Of a DNA stretch of 64,000 bases, positions 45,933 through 58,400 are shown in pieces. The DNA comes from Pseudoips prasinana (lineage: Eukaryota; Arthropoda; Insecta; Lepidoptera; Nolidae), in assembly GCA_951640165.1 (NCBI GenBank), contig OX621241.1:5528001-5592000 (forward strand), in the 5' to 3' direction. The notes below the pieces were generated by a model. That model was not told the origin of the DNA, did no database searches, and saw nothing but the letters and a program-made list of their open reading frames with translations. Within the stretch, counting starts at the first letter, position 1; every line of letters begins with the position of its first letter. A program made the translations under genes and the position numbers.

Positions 45933-46886
45933 AAGAATAGTGTGAATATAAAAATTCATATTATCACATAATATTAATTTATATTGTAGGCATTAGGCAC
46001 AATAAGATAAGATTTGTACAAACTTTATTTCAATGTGTGTGTGTATTATATGTGTTCTAAAAACATTTTCTTCTTCTTCTTCAATAACAAGCAGAATAAA
46101 ATAATTATGATTTGTCATACAAGGTAAAATAAAGGTGACCGTTATATAATAATTCAATATCCTACATGAGGTGAATGAGTAGAACTAAATATTAATCAAC
46201 ACTTAGGTACCCCATATGGGTTTCTCACTGAATGTAATATATAACTAAATTTCACATAGTATCAATTGATATAATCATCAATTGATAATAGAAGACGGGC
46301 ACTAAAAAAAAAAAAATGTTTCTTTTGAAGAGGGCCCGTACGTGCTAACACAATGAGTATAGTTTCGGTCTGGCTCCCCACGTCTGCGTAACGACCGCTG
46401 CGGCGGCGCAAGGCTTGTCGTAACCGGTTTAGAATGCCCGGCAGGAGACTAACCAGATAACGGATTAAAACCATATTACTATGTCAGGACGTGTTAATTA
46501 ATAGAAAAAAAATCTAAGTTAAGTTAAAACTTAAGTATTGAGCGTTAAATAAATGTGCAACGTTACAATAGGTAGTCGTATTAACTAACATCTTTCTTCT
46601 CGGTCGCTCAATATTGTTATGGGAGTGATTTTGGAAAAGGGACTCAAATGTGTTACAGGAACCCGGGTACCGACAGTCCGACCTGGGTTGTCGGCCAACA
46701 TAGCGTATGGTAAGATTTTTCGACTAATCAGATTATGAATAAATTGGTTTGCTCAATTTTATCGTACGGAGTGATAATCTCATATACGACTACTATAAGG
46801 CCCGGATGGCTTTTTTCTTTGGATGTCTCGCGATTTGTTTGTGGACCGTTTATATAATTTATGTTTTTATCGGATAGAATAGCTAT

Positions 46887-48976
46887 TAGACCAGGGTAGA
46901 AGAGTTTAAAAATAATAAAAAGTGAAAAAAAAATAATAGTGGGATGAAACCCATTAGAAAAGGAAGGGAATATTATAAAAATAAAAGGAAAAATAATTTA
47001 CGGGCGATCTGAGGTCGGGAAGGGGATGGGGGTGAGTTTTTAAGGGTAAAAAACGGTTTGTCTCGATTTCCAGCAAAACTAAAAAGATCTAAAACTTTTG
47101 TATTTACACTTTTTTCACATTACCTAAAATTTATGAGAAAACTTCAAAAAACCAAGTTTTTGGTTTTTTATTTTTATCTTTTACATAAATTTTTCTTTTT
47201 TAACGAAATTTGGTAAAAACTTACCTTTTTATGTCCCAAATACGCTGTAATTTATTTGATTAAAAATATTTATTTTTTCACCTTACTTTGAATTAATATA
47301 AAAAAAACACCCTAATTTTCAATCGAAAGTCACCCGTCAAAATATCAGCTTTTTTCAAAAAGTTGGTATGTTTTCTGTTCGTTGAAATCTCTACTTTCCG
47401 ATGGTGAAAAAAAATATATATGTTACTTTAGTAAATTTTCTCAGAAAATGCAAAACATCGAAAATAACTCGAATTCGATTTTGTTTAATTATTATGAAAA
47501 AAATCATCTAAAATGTGATTGCTGCAATTTGTTTCAATTAAAAAGTTGATTTATTTAATGCTTATTACATTTATGTCATAGAAAATCTCATTATATATAA
47601 ATATAAATGTAAATCGTACAATTAAATGTAGATACTTTATTCTGATTACGTTATTCGTTACAATATTTTTAAACAACAAAATATTAAAGAAATAAATGTC
47701 AAAATGTATAAAAAATATATTATAAATATATCAAAAATCTATTTAAAATGTATAAATATATAAAAAATATGTATAGTAAATATATTTTTAATAACTAACT
47801 TTTGGCTGATTTTCATGTATATTTCATATATTTTGAATATATCTGAAATATATTTGAAATGTATAAAATATATATGAAAATCGGCCAAACGTTTGTTATT
47901 AAAAATATATTTACGATATATATTTTATATAGATTTTTAATATATTTTTATGTTTTTTGAATTTTTTTTTTATGGGATTAATAAATTTGTTTGTGCAAAA
48001 TTAAGGAGATTATTATTAGTATGTATGTAGTAAGACCCAGACCCGCCTAGCCCCTTCCCCACTTCTCCATGAAATACCTTTTGATGGGCTACTATTTTTC
48101 GTAGGTCACTCAGGTATATAATTTATCTTAAAATATAAATAGACATCTACGCATATAATTTAAAGAAGATTCGACAACTTTCTCCAAATATTGTAGATGT
48201 CTTATTAAGTATTAATTTTATTAACTTATTTGTTTTTTAATTATAGTAGTATATTTTTATTTGCAATTTTATCAATGTTACATGTAATCTAATGTTTTTT
48301 GAGTAATTAAAGTGTTAATTTTAATAAAGAGCTCAAAATTTATGACAGTAATTAAAAAAAGAATTTGATTTTTTTTTGCATTTTCTGAGAAGATTTACTA
48401 TAGTAACATATATTTTTTTTTTCACCATCGGAAAGTAGAGATTTCAACGAACAGAAAACATACTAACTTTTTGAAAAAACCTGATATTTTGACGGGTGAC
48501 TTTTCGATTGAAAATTAGGGTGTTTTTTTCGATATTAATTCAAAGTAAGGTGAAAAAATAAATATTTTTAATCAAATAAATTACAGCGTATTTGGGACAT
48601 AAAAAGGTAAGTTTTCACCAAATTTCGTTAAAAAAGAAAAATTTATGTTAAAGTAAAAAATAAAAAACCAAAAACTTGGTTTTTTTAAGATTTCTCATAA
48701 ATTTTAGGTTATGTGAAAAAAGTGTAAATACAAAAGTTTTAGATCTTTTTATTACCCACAACTTTGCAATTTTAGGTTTTTCGATAGGACTTTTAGTTTT
48801 GCCGGAAATCGAGAAAAACCGTATTTTACCCTTAAAAACTCACCCCATCCCCTTCCCGACCTCAGATCGCCCGTAAATTATTTTTCCTTTCATTTTTATA
48901 ATATTCCCCTCCTTTTCTAATGGGTTTCATCCTACTACTATTTTTTTTTGTTTTAAAAATTATCGACCCTGGTCTA
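46887..48976. mobile_element. Large foldback element (arms ~570-600 bp)
   Basis: Left arm from tagaccagggt (46887) to about 47455. Right arm from about 48375 to accctggtcta (48976), its inverted complement. Shared tracts include acgggcgatctgaggtcggg and ctactttccgatggtgaaaa. TA flanks both ends. The middle (~900 bp) is AT-rich with minor internal inversions and no ORF. Probably a non-autonomous TIR transposon. Confidence 0.92.
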
Positions 48977-49214
48977 TATTTCTATGGGCCAATATAAATT
49001 TTGTTCAAATCGATGGCTGTAGCGAAAAGATAAAGTGGGTTCTGTTTAAAAACAAAATACAGAATGTTTATTAGGTAGGGAAAGCTTTAGGATCTCCCCC
49101 ATTTCGTGTTAAACTGGATTCTTCACTAGGTAAATAGTTAGCGGGTCGCCTGGCTTCAAACAAATTAAAGCACTGAATTAAAAAAATACGATGCAATACA
49201 TAAAATTCATATTG

Positions 49215-49220
49215 TTTATT
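49215..49220 (-). terminator. Candidate poly(A) signal of DNAJC1
   Basis: tttatt on the plus strand (aataaa on the minus), about 106 bp past the stop codon. Confidence 0.5.
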
Positions 49221-49325
49221 CTGAAAATTCAGATACACTTTCAAACATCATACTGAATCAAAATCCACGTTTCCATACGATACAACGAAGACCTTATAAC
49301 ATCAGTATAAAGTACAAAATCTAGT

Positions 49326-49454
49326 CTATTCTTCCTCGAGACCTTGTGATTCTGTGACGTTATCCTCTTCTTTCTGTTGAGCTTCTTCTTCTTCTTTCTG
49401 TTTCTGCTTCCTCACCATATCTGATAGATATTTACACCTCTGCATGCATTCCTC
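49326..49454 (-). CDS. DNAJC1: DNAJC1 last exon: tail and stop
   Basis: Minus-strand acceptor tttccag before 49454. Encodes EECMQRCKYLSDMVRKQKQK ... SQGLEEE and stop (cta at 49326-49328 on plus). Follows exon 50412-50561 in phase 0 and completes the last SANT helix. Confidence 0.88.
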   Translation of the reverse strand, partial: EECMQRCKYLSDMVRKQKQKEEEEAQQKEEDNVTESQGLEEE

Positions 49455-52400
49455 CTGGAAATACAGATATGAAAAATGAAGCGTGACGGTGAAATCTCTC
49501 ATAGATTTAAAAGTTTCAAATTATGAATTGCTTTTGCTAGGTACTAAACACAAATAAAATAGTCCTGCTACTTGACAATTTATTTAATTTCCATTTATAT
49601 TTTTAATATAAATTTATTTATTTATTTATGGAATTATGAAATATTTTTTAGTTTATTATATTTGTTTATGTATGAATATGAATGTATGTAAGTACATTAA
49701 TCTATGTATTATATTTATTATTAGGTTAGGACACTACACTCTGTAGAACTGACGTCGGTACACTATCAGCTGCCTGTCATTTACAATTATGCTAGTCCAT
49801 CCTACGGTTGTTTGGAAAAAATCGCTATTATGCGATAAGACCGCCAATTGTATATTATTTAAATATTAAGTTTTTTCAGCAAAATGTTTTTTATAGTTTG
49901 TGCAATAAAGTGTATCTAACTATGTATTTCATTAGTAAAGGTGGTGAATACTGGTTTTTTTATATAAGACAATGCCCGCACTAGGGAATCAAATCCCTGT
50001 GTCGCGGGGTACTTTACAAACATATAATAGACGGACACAAATTACATCCAGACTCATTGTCCGGCGCGGGACCCGAACCCGCGACACGAAACGGCGACGC
50101 AACTGTCTTAGCCGCTGCGCCACACGTGCAGTAAATTTTAAATCTCACACATTTGCCATCTTTAGTTCATGTCATAATCATTATTATCATATCAGCCACA
50201 AGACGTCCACTGCGCTAGACGAAGGCCTCCCCAAAGATATCCATTATTTGAAGAGAAATGCCATAATTGCCACGCTTGGCATACACAGTATGATGGTCAT
50301 ATGTCCTGCGTAGTTGGCTTACTAACTACTCCGTCGAAGTTTGCCGCCGTAGCCATTATCCGGATTTTGCTGATGTCTAAACTCGATGGTACAGTCCGTT
50401 GGCATGCTCACCTTAGTCTTGTCGGGCACGGAGTTGGCAATCTTCTGCCAGCGGTCCCCGGCGCCGCCTTTGGGGTGCTTGGCCAGCGCGGCCTCCAGCG
50501 CCTTCTGCTGCGTCTGCGACCAGTTGCCTCCACTCACTTCTTCGGTTTTACGAGTTTTCACCTGAAAACAAATACAAAATTGCGATCAATAAATCTCTAA
50601 AACCGCCAAGTGCGAATCAGACGCACAAACGAAGGGTCCCTTCGAGACGCGTAATATTGACTCTTTATGTAAATTGTAAGTACTTATTACGGTTCCAAAG
50701 ATATCAATAATTTTGAACTTTGTTTCAAATTAATTATTCGTTGTTATAGTGGCATACGGGCAGCCGAACGGACAGTGGAAGTTTCGTAATAGGGTTCGGC
50801 TCCTTTTGGGTATAGACCCCTATAGACGCCATTCAACAAACTCATGGTTGGACTTTACTGGTTCGTAAGTTATCGGTAACGAGAAGCACAAAGCCTGACA
50901 TGGCCACTGTTCTCCAATGACTAGAGCCGGGTACAACCCCTTAACGTACTCTTTGAAGCACGGAAACGCTCACTTTTCGAGAACACACAACTACAGACTG
51001 TAAGTGGATAATCGCCTAAGTCAGGCGTCCATATTGGTGACGGCATAGAATATCATCACCCCATCTCATAGGGGCGTAGACCGAGGGATTAGCTACCAGA
51101 GAACGGGCAGCAGCGTTTTCATTCATTCATTCATTCTGCGATCGCCAACCTGTTTGCCAAGCATGGCAATTATGGCTTATGTCCAGCGGTGAACGTACTT
51201 TGTCTGATATGATGATTCAAATAAGAGGGAAGAAGAATACGTTGATATCTTGTGTTTTACAGTAACGTTACTAAATTTTACGCTCGGGGTAGATTTTAGT
51301 TTACCTTAAGGATTTAGTAGGTTTTATGCAAATGTAAGGGGATTTCTTTTACCCCATTCACTTATCATACTTAAGGAAGTTTGAGTTAGATTTTCCAACT
51401 CTATCCTGGAGTAAGTCGCCTGGCAGGCGGGTTGGCGATCGCAGTATGATGGCCATAGTACACAGAAAGACGCTGCTGCCCGTTCTCTGGGAGATACTCA
51501 CTCGGGACTATGTCTACGGCCGAGATGGGGTGGCGATTTTCTATGCGATCAGACACAGCATGCATGGATTCTCATGTATGGAGAGCTAAATTAATCCAAA
51601 CGTTAGGCTCAAGCGTCTCCACAATATTTTCCGATGGTTGAAGATGTAATAACATAACACGTACCTTAGCGACCGTCGTTTTAAACACAAGTTCCGTTAT
51701 AATAATAATACTGAATTCATACCTTAATATAGACAGAACCATTCAGACAATATGTACAATATGTATCAAAAACTTCAACTAAACATAATCTCCTTGACAA
51801 TAACTTAATACAAGCTAGCTAAATATCACTACCATTATTAAATAAATTGTATAAATGTTTTAACATTCCGTGTACCTAAATATCTGTAATAACTAACTAG
51901 AAATAATAACTATATTACTACAAACATGTTCTGACTATTTACAAGCGCTTTTTTAAAGTCTACGTGAGTAAAAACCTTTTTTATTTATTTTTTACCTTCT
52001 TCGGTGGCTCAACTACTGCAGGTTGGTCATTAGTATCCTGTCCAGGTAGCTTGTAGCAATTGTCCTTGAGCTTGGCGGCCATGTGCGTGACTTCGGGCAC
52101 GCTGCGCGCCATGGTCTCGGCGATGTGCTCCCAGCGGTCGGCCGTGCCGCCCGGGTACTTCTTCACGAGGCGAATTAGTTCTGCTAAGTCATCGTCCGTC
52201 CACAAACCACCAGATATCACTGGGGCAGCAGGCTGTAGAACACAGAAACATAACCATGTAGATGGTCCTTAAAATTTCTATGTTATTGATCATTTTAGGT
52301 AGTAAGAGTAGTAGCTATTGTTGATGTTTTTAGGGTTCCGTAGCCAAATGGCAAAAAACGGAACCCTTATAGATTCGTCATGTCTGTCTGTCCGTCCGTA

Positions 52401-55400
52401 TGTCACAGCCACTTTTTTCCGAAACTATAAGAGCTGTACTATTGAAACTTGGTAAGTAGATGTATTCTGTGAACCGCATTAAGACTTTTACACAAAAATA
52501 GAAAAATAACAATAATTTTGGGGGGTCGCCATACATAGAACTGAAACTCAAAAAAAATTTTTTCATCGTTACCATACATGTGTATGGGGTATCTATGGAT
52601 AGGTCTTCAAAAATCATATTGAGGTTTCTAATATCATTTTTTTCTAAACTGGATATTTTGCGCGAGAGACACTTCCAAAGTGGTAAAATGAGTGTCCCCC
52701 CCCCCCTGTAACTTCTAAAATAAGAGAATGATAAAACTAAAAAAAATATATGATGTACATTATCGTGGAAACTAACAACGAAAATTGGTTTGAACGAGAT
52801 CTAGCAAGTAGTTTTTTTTAATACGTCATAAACCGTAATTTGCTTTCATTTAATCAACTGAAATACTTTCTTCTACGGAACCCTTCATGTGCGAGTCCGA
52901 CTTGCACTTGGCCGGTTTTTTCAAATAAAGTCAATCAATTTATTTTGTGAACATAGGTTATGAATACTGGTGATATTGATAATAAAATAAAGTACATCCA
53001 TGTTCTGCCTGTTAGGCATACAAAATTATATGTTGACCATAAGTCATTTATTTTTTAACAGGCCGTTTATGGTTAACCTAGAAGGCTTTCTCTGCTACAG
53101 CGGACAATGGAGGCGAGCGTGGACTCAAGAGATATTTTTTTTTGTGGTGTGGAGTGGGTCACCTGATGGTAAGTGTTCACAGCCGCCCATGTACATTCGC
53201 AACACCAGAGGAGCCGCGGGTGCGTTGTCGGCCTTTAAGAGTCAGCAAACAAGTGTTGCTGACCCTTCCCCCCCACCCTCTGGCGACCTTACTCACACGC
53301 AGAAACAGAAAATTAAAATAATTAAGGAATGTTTTCTGTAAGGTGGAGGTACTACCCCAGTTGGGCTGCTCTTTGAGCGAATGATAGCTGTGTCCTACTC
53401 TCTACAACATGTAACTTTATTAACGCACATCCTGAAAATATTTTGTTCAGAATTGTTTACTGAATCGATTTATATCATTTTTAACATAGGTAATTTTTTA
53501 TTCCAAAATAATTACAACTACGGAAATTATTGTCATATTAACCCTGTACAGTCAAAACAAATTGAAATGTATCGTAAGTCAAAGTAATAAGACTTTTAAA
53601 ATCGCAGTTTTATTTGTATTCATACAAATTCCATCATTCAATACAAAATAAAGAAAAATTAATTTTATTTCAAGAAACTAATTTAGTAAATAACAATGCA
53701 TATACATGTTAAAATAAAAATTCAGTGTATGTATTATGGTTACAACATAATATTCTAATTGGGGTGTTTGAGGGTGTGCGTTAATTACGTTACATGTTGT
53801 ATATCTAGCAAATATATCTACAAACCAGGGACCGTCCGGATACTCGTTGAACGGGTTTTTGGGCGGGTATTTTTAAGCGCTTAAAAAATAAACCCTATGA
53901 TACGAGTTACACCTTCGAACGGGTGTAATGAACCGCTTCCGAAAGGGTTACCCTTTCATACCCTGTAACACTGTAACAGGGTAAGCCATTCCAGCCAAGA
54001 CATTGTAATATGCACTCTTTCGCATCGAAATTGGTTTGGTAATTGCATAAACACCACCGCGCGTGACATCTAGTCGCAATAATTTGGAATTTATTATTTT
54101 AAAGTTCAATTTTGCTTGTCGCTAAACACTAATATTAAATTTTTCGTGTCTGTTCTTGTTTATTGTCATAATTTCTTTTAATTTGGAACTCGGTAGGTAC
54201 TACAGAATTAAGTAAAAGCAATTTAGCTGTTCTTTTTTTAAAGTATGTGTTACGCTTCGTTGGTCTACTGGTAGCGTCTTTAAACGTAGATAACGAGGTC
54301 CTGGGTTCAAATCCCGGGTTGGGCCAAAAGTGTCTATGGGATTTTTGCGTAAAAAGAAAAATTTCTTAGTGTCAGCCCGAAGTCTGGGAATTGGCGGTAT
54401 TATAGCCTCATGCCTCGGAGAGCACGTAAAGCCGTCGATCCTGTACCTGACCTTCCGGTCGTTCCGCTAGTCGTCCCATCGGATAATGAGAGTGATGGAA
54501 TAGATAGTGCCCCTGTGTTTGCACACACACTTGTGGTATGTCCCGCTCACATGGCCAGTCTCCATTGAGACTGGCCGCTGGGGCCGAAATTCGGCTAGGA
54601 GGACATAATTATATTATAACAAAGAATTTGATTTTCATTCTGTTAAAGTTAAACCGCGGAGGCGTGGTGGCGTACACCGTTATTGAATAGATGCATCATC
54701 ATCATAACCATCACCATGATCATCATATCAGCCGAAGGTACTGCTGGGCAAAGTCCATTGCTTTCCAAAGATACTCCACAACTGCAGATCCTGCCTTGCC
54801 CGCATCCAGCGGCTGTCATCGACCCTCGCAAGATCATCGGTCCATCTTGTTGGGGGCCCCACGCTGCGTTTTCCGGTTCATGGTCGCCACTTGAGAAACT
54901 TTCTGCCCCAGCGGCCGTAGATTCTGCAAGCTATGTACCCTGCCCACCGCCACGTTTGCTCGGCAATTATTCAAGCTATGTCGGTTTTTATGATTTGCCT
55001 CTCTTGGTTGGATCTTGAGATTTGTGATTTGATCTCGGAGGAAAACTCCGAACATGGGGTACTCCATTGCTCTTTGGGTGACCATGAGCCGTTTTATTAG
55101 CCCCGTAGTGAGCGGTTACGTCTTGGTTCCCTAATTCATCAGAGGCAACACATACTAATCGAAGACTTTTGATTGGTATTTGGCACCAGAAGCTTAGCTT
55201 TCCGAACGCTGCCCAGGCAAGTTAGATTCTACAATTGATCTCCTACTCGAAGTGGACCTCTTACCTTTTTTTGATAAGGCAGGTCGAATGCCTACGTATG
55301 CCACCCGCAAAAATGTTAACGGATGGACGCGTCAGACTCGCACCGACTAAACCTGCCTGCCGTGGGCTTCTCTTGGCGCCTGATGGGGGAGCCGCGGGAA

Positions 55401-58400
55401 CGCGGGTATGTTGCTCCGGTGCACCCCTTATGCGAAAAGTTCCAGATGGTATGATGGTTCCACACGTACCCTGAGAGGGCTCTGGATTGTCCTCGCTATT
55501 TGCCGACTTCTGCCAGTCCGGCACAGCGACTGCGCCATAAACAGATCGCTGTCTTCTTTTAGCTGGTAACATTGACTTCTCTTACTGCCGCCGCGGCTCC
55601 GAGGGGGAGTTGGGCTACCGGTTGCAGCCGCCACCCCGACGCCTCCTCCGTCTGCGATCTCTCCCGTTCGCGCTCGGCGGCCTCCTTTTGGAACATGACT
55701 GCCTCATGAAAGGAGACCGCGGCGTGCCATTTAGAAGAGTCACCCACCAGCATTGCCCCTACGATTGCCGGCAGGGACAGATCCCGTCCGATTGAGATCT
55801 TGAGTCGCCTTTTGGCCACCCGGGCCGGGCACTCAGCGAGAGTGTGTTGGGCAGACTCCTTTCCACCCAGGTCTTGAGGTGAGGTAGGATGGAACCGACG
55901 GCACAGCACGGCGCGCGTTTAGGCGTAACTCTAGCCGTGCGCGCTAGTGCACTAATTCGTGCCGGTAGTCATCCCGTCGGTACTCACACTTCTGGCTCCC
56001 TCCCGTTCTCTTGGCGCACGCAGATTTCGGTGAAAACCACCGCGTTGGACCGCCTCCCTAGTGGGGTGGTCTGTCCTAGGTATAGATAGGTATAGCTCTC
56101 CACAACCTCGAGTGCAGAGTCCCTTACCTTAACTGGAATGGGTGCAACCTGAATGTTCAACATGATATTCGTCTTATCCGTGTTCATTTTGAGAACCACT
56201 AGTAGAGAGACCCCGCTGAAGTCTTCGAGCATTGTTCCGAGGTATTTCAATGTTTCAGCCATGATTACGAAGGTGAGGGATGTATTCGCCATTGAGATTG
56301 ATGCCAAAGCCTTTCAGTCCAGGAGCTTAAAGACATCTTCCAATGCAGTGATGAATAGTTCTGGAGATGGAGATGTTATATCCCCCTGTCTCACGCCTCG
56401 CTGCAATCGTATAGGTTGCGAGTTCTCATACAAACACTTTAACACCTCGACATACCGGTAGTTAATTTGAAATTTTGGAAAGATCACAGTACATCCAGGT
56501 TTCGATTCAATCAAACGCTAAGCATAATGGCTGGATATATCCTCGGTCTTCTGAATAACTTGCCGCTGCGTATGTATGTGGTATATGGTACTAAAGCATT
56601 TTCGGCGACCGGCTTGTTCAGGAGGGTGGTTGACGTCAAACCTGTGCGTGAGACGATTCGTAATGACTCTCGAAAACAACTTGTAAACATGGCTCAGTAG
56701 CGTGATGGGTCTGTCATTTTTTCAAAGGGTTTTTATCGCCCTTATTGAAGAAAGCACTACCACACCAATATGTGCCATCCTTGTGACGTTTGACCTTTTA
56801 GTATGACGAAGTTAAATAACTTCTGAAAAGCTCGTAGGATTGGTATACCATCCGCCTTAAAAGCTCTATTGTAACTCTGTTATCACCAGGAGCCTTATTA
56901 TTCTTAAATTGTTTAAGAACGATGCTAATCTAATCTTAAAAGGTCTTTAGGCATTAAGTTACAATATTTCAGACAAGGCCAAGTTAGTCAGTTAGAAATT
57001 TAGCTGTTTGGAAAATTTTAAAACAACAAACAGGCGTTTTCCTAAAAGATTAAGTTTGAGAGGTGTTCAATTATTTTTCAATCACTAGTAACAATGGCAG
57101 TTATTATAAAAAAATTACAAGATTGTTGGCAGCTCATTGCTCTAGAATAATAGAAGATATTGATTGAATTCGTATGATCGAAGACTAAAATGTTGGTGAC
57201 TGAGAGATATGTAAATACTATTAAGATTAATAAACTATAAGAGCTGTAACTGTTGAAACTTGGTAGATGTATTCTGTAAACCGCATTAAGATTTTCTCAC
57301 AAAAATAGAAAAAGAGCAATAATTTTGGGGGTTCCCCAAAAGAACATACATAGTCAGTTCTATGTATGTTCTTTTGAGGAACCCCCAAAATTATTGTTCT
57401 TTTTCTATTTTTGTGAGAAAATCTTAATGCGGTTTACAGAATACATATTACTTAATACTATATAATACTATATTTTGTACATAATACTATATTTTGGAAA
57501 AAAGTGGCTGTGACATACGGACGGACAGACAGACAGACAGGACGAATCTATAAGGGTTCCGTTTTTTGCCATTTGGCTACGGTAGCCGTATAATTGATTG
57601 TCCTACTAGATTGTCATCCATTTGTCAAATTCTAAGGCCATTGATTTCTGTAAAAGATATATGAGATAGCCAGTTTGTCATTTTTTCATACGACTTCTTG
57701 GCACAAAAAACAGGCAGTTGCCTTAAGCCAATTAATGAGGCCACAGAAGCCGTATTATTATTTCAACTATATTTGCAAATAAATTAGTAACTAATATGAA
57801 ATTACGGTAAAGAACTTTATTGAATACAGAATTAGTCTTGGAAAACTTGTACCTAGGTGGTCGCCTTGTATGTATGTAGATATTTTTATCAGACCAAGAT
57901 TGCTGTCTATATATGAAATATAATAATATAGACAGTTACATAACCTAAGATTGCTTGAAACTGAAAATTCTTAAAGTGATAATATTCTTATGATAATGAA
58001 CATTTTAGTCACGTCAATGATGTTTTAGAATACCCATAATATATCAGTTCATTTTATACAATAATTTAAATAATAATAATATCCAGGGACATTATTTATA
58101 CACGGCTATCTGATCCCAAACTAACCAGAGATTGTACTATGGAAACCAGATAACTGATATATTACATATACTACTTTTCTTTTGTGAATACATACTTATA
58201 TAGATAATTACACCCAGACTCAGAAGAAACAGACATGTTCATGCACACCAATATCTGTCCTAAATAGAATCGAACCCACGAGCTCCGTCGTGAAAAGCAA
58301 GCATTTGCAACCATGCCAACACGCCCATCAATTATTTCATCGTCCTCATGTCAGCCAAAGTACGTCCACTGCTGGACAAAAGCCTCCCCAAAGAATGGGA

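Noticed and set aside
50301..50600. 99-codon plus-strand ORF
   Set aside because: Antisense of the DNAJC1 SANT 2 exon.
54250..54325. Possible tRNA gene
   Set aside because: B-box is good but the acceptor stem does not pair and a SINE body follows.
54691..54894. ORF starting MHHHHNHHHDHH
   Set aside because: Translation of the catcat repeat tail of the RTE element, not a metal-binding protein.
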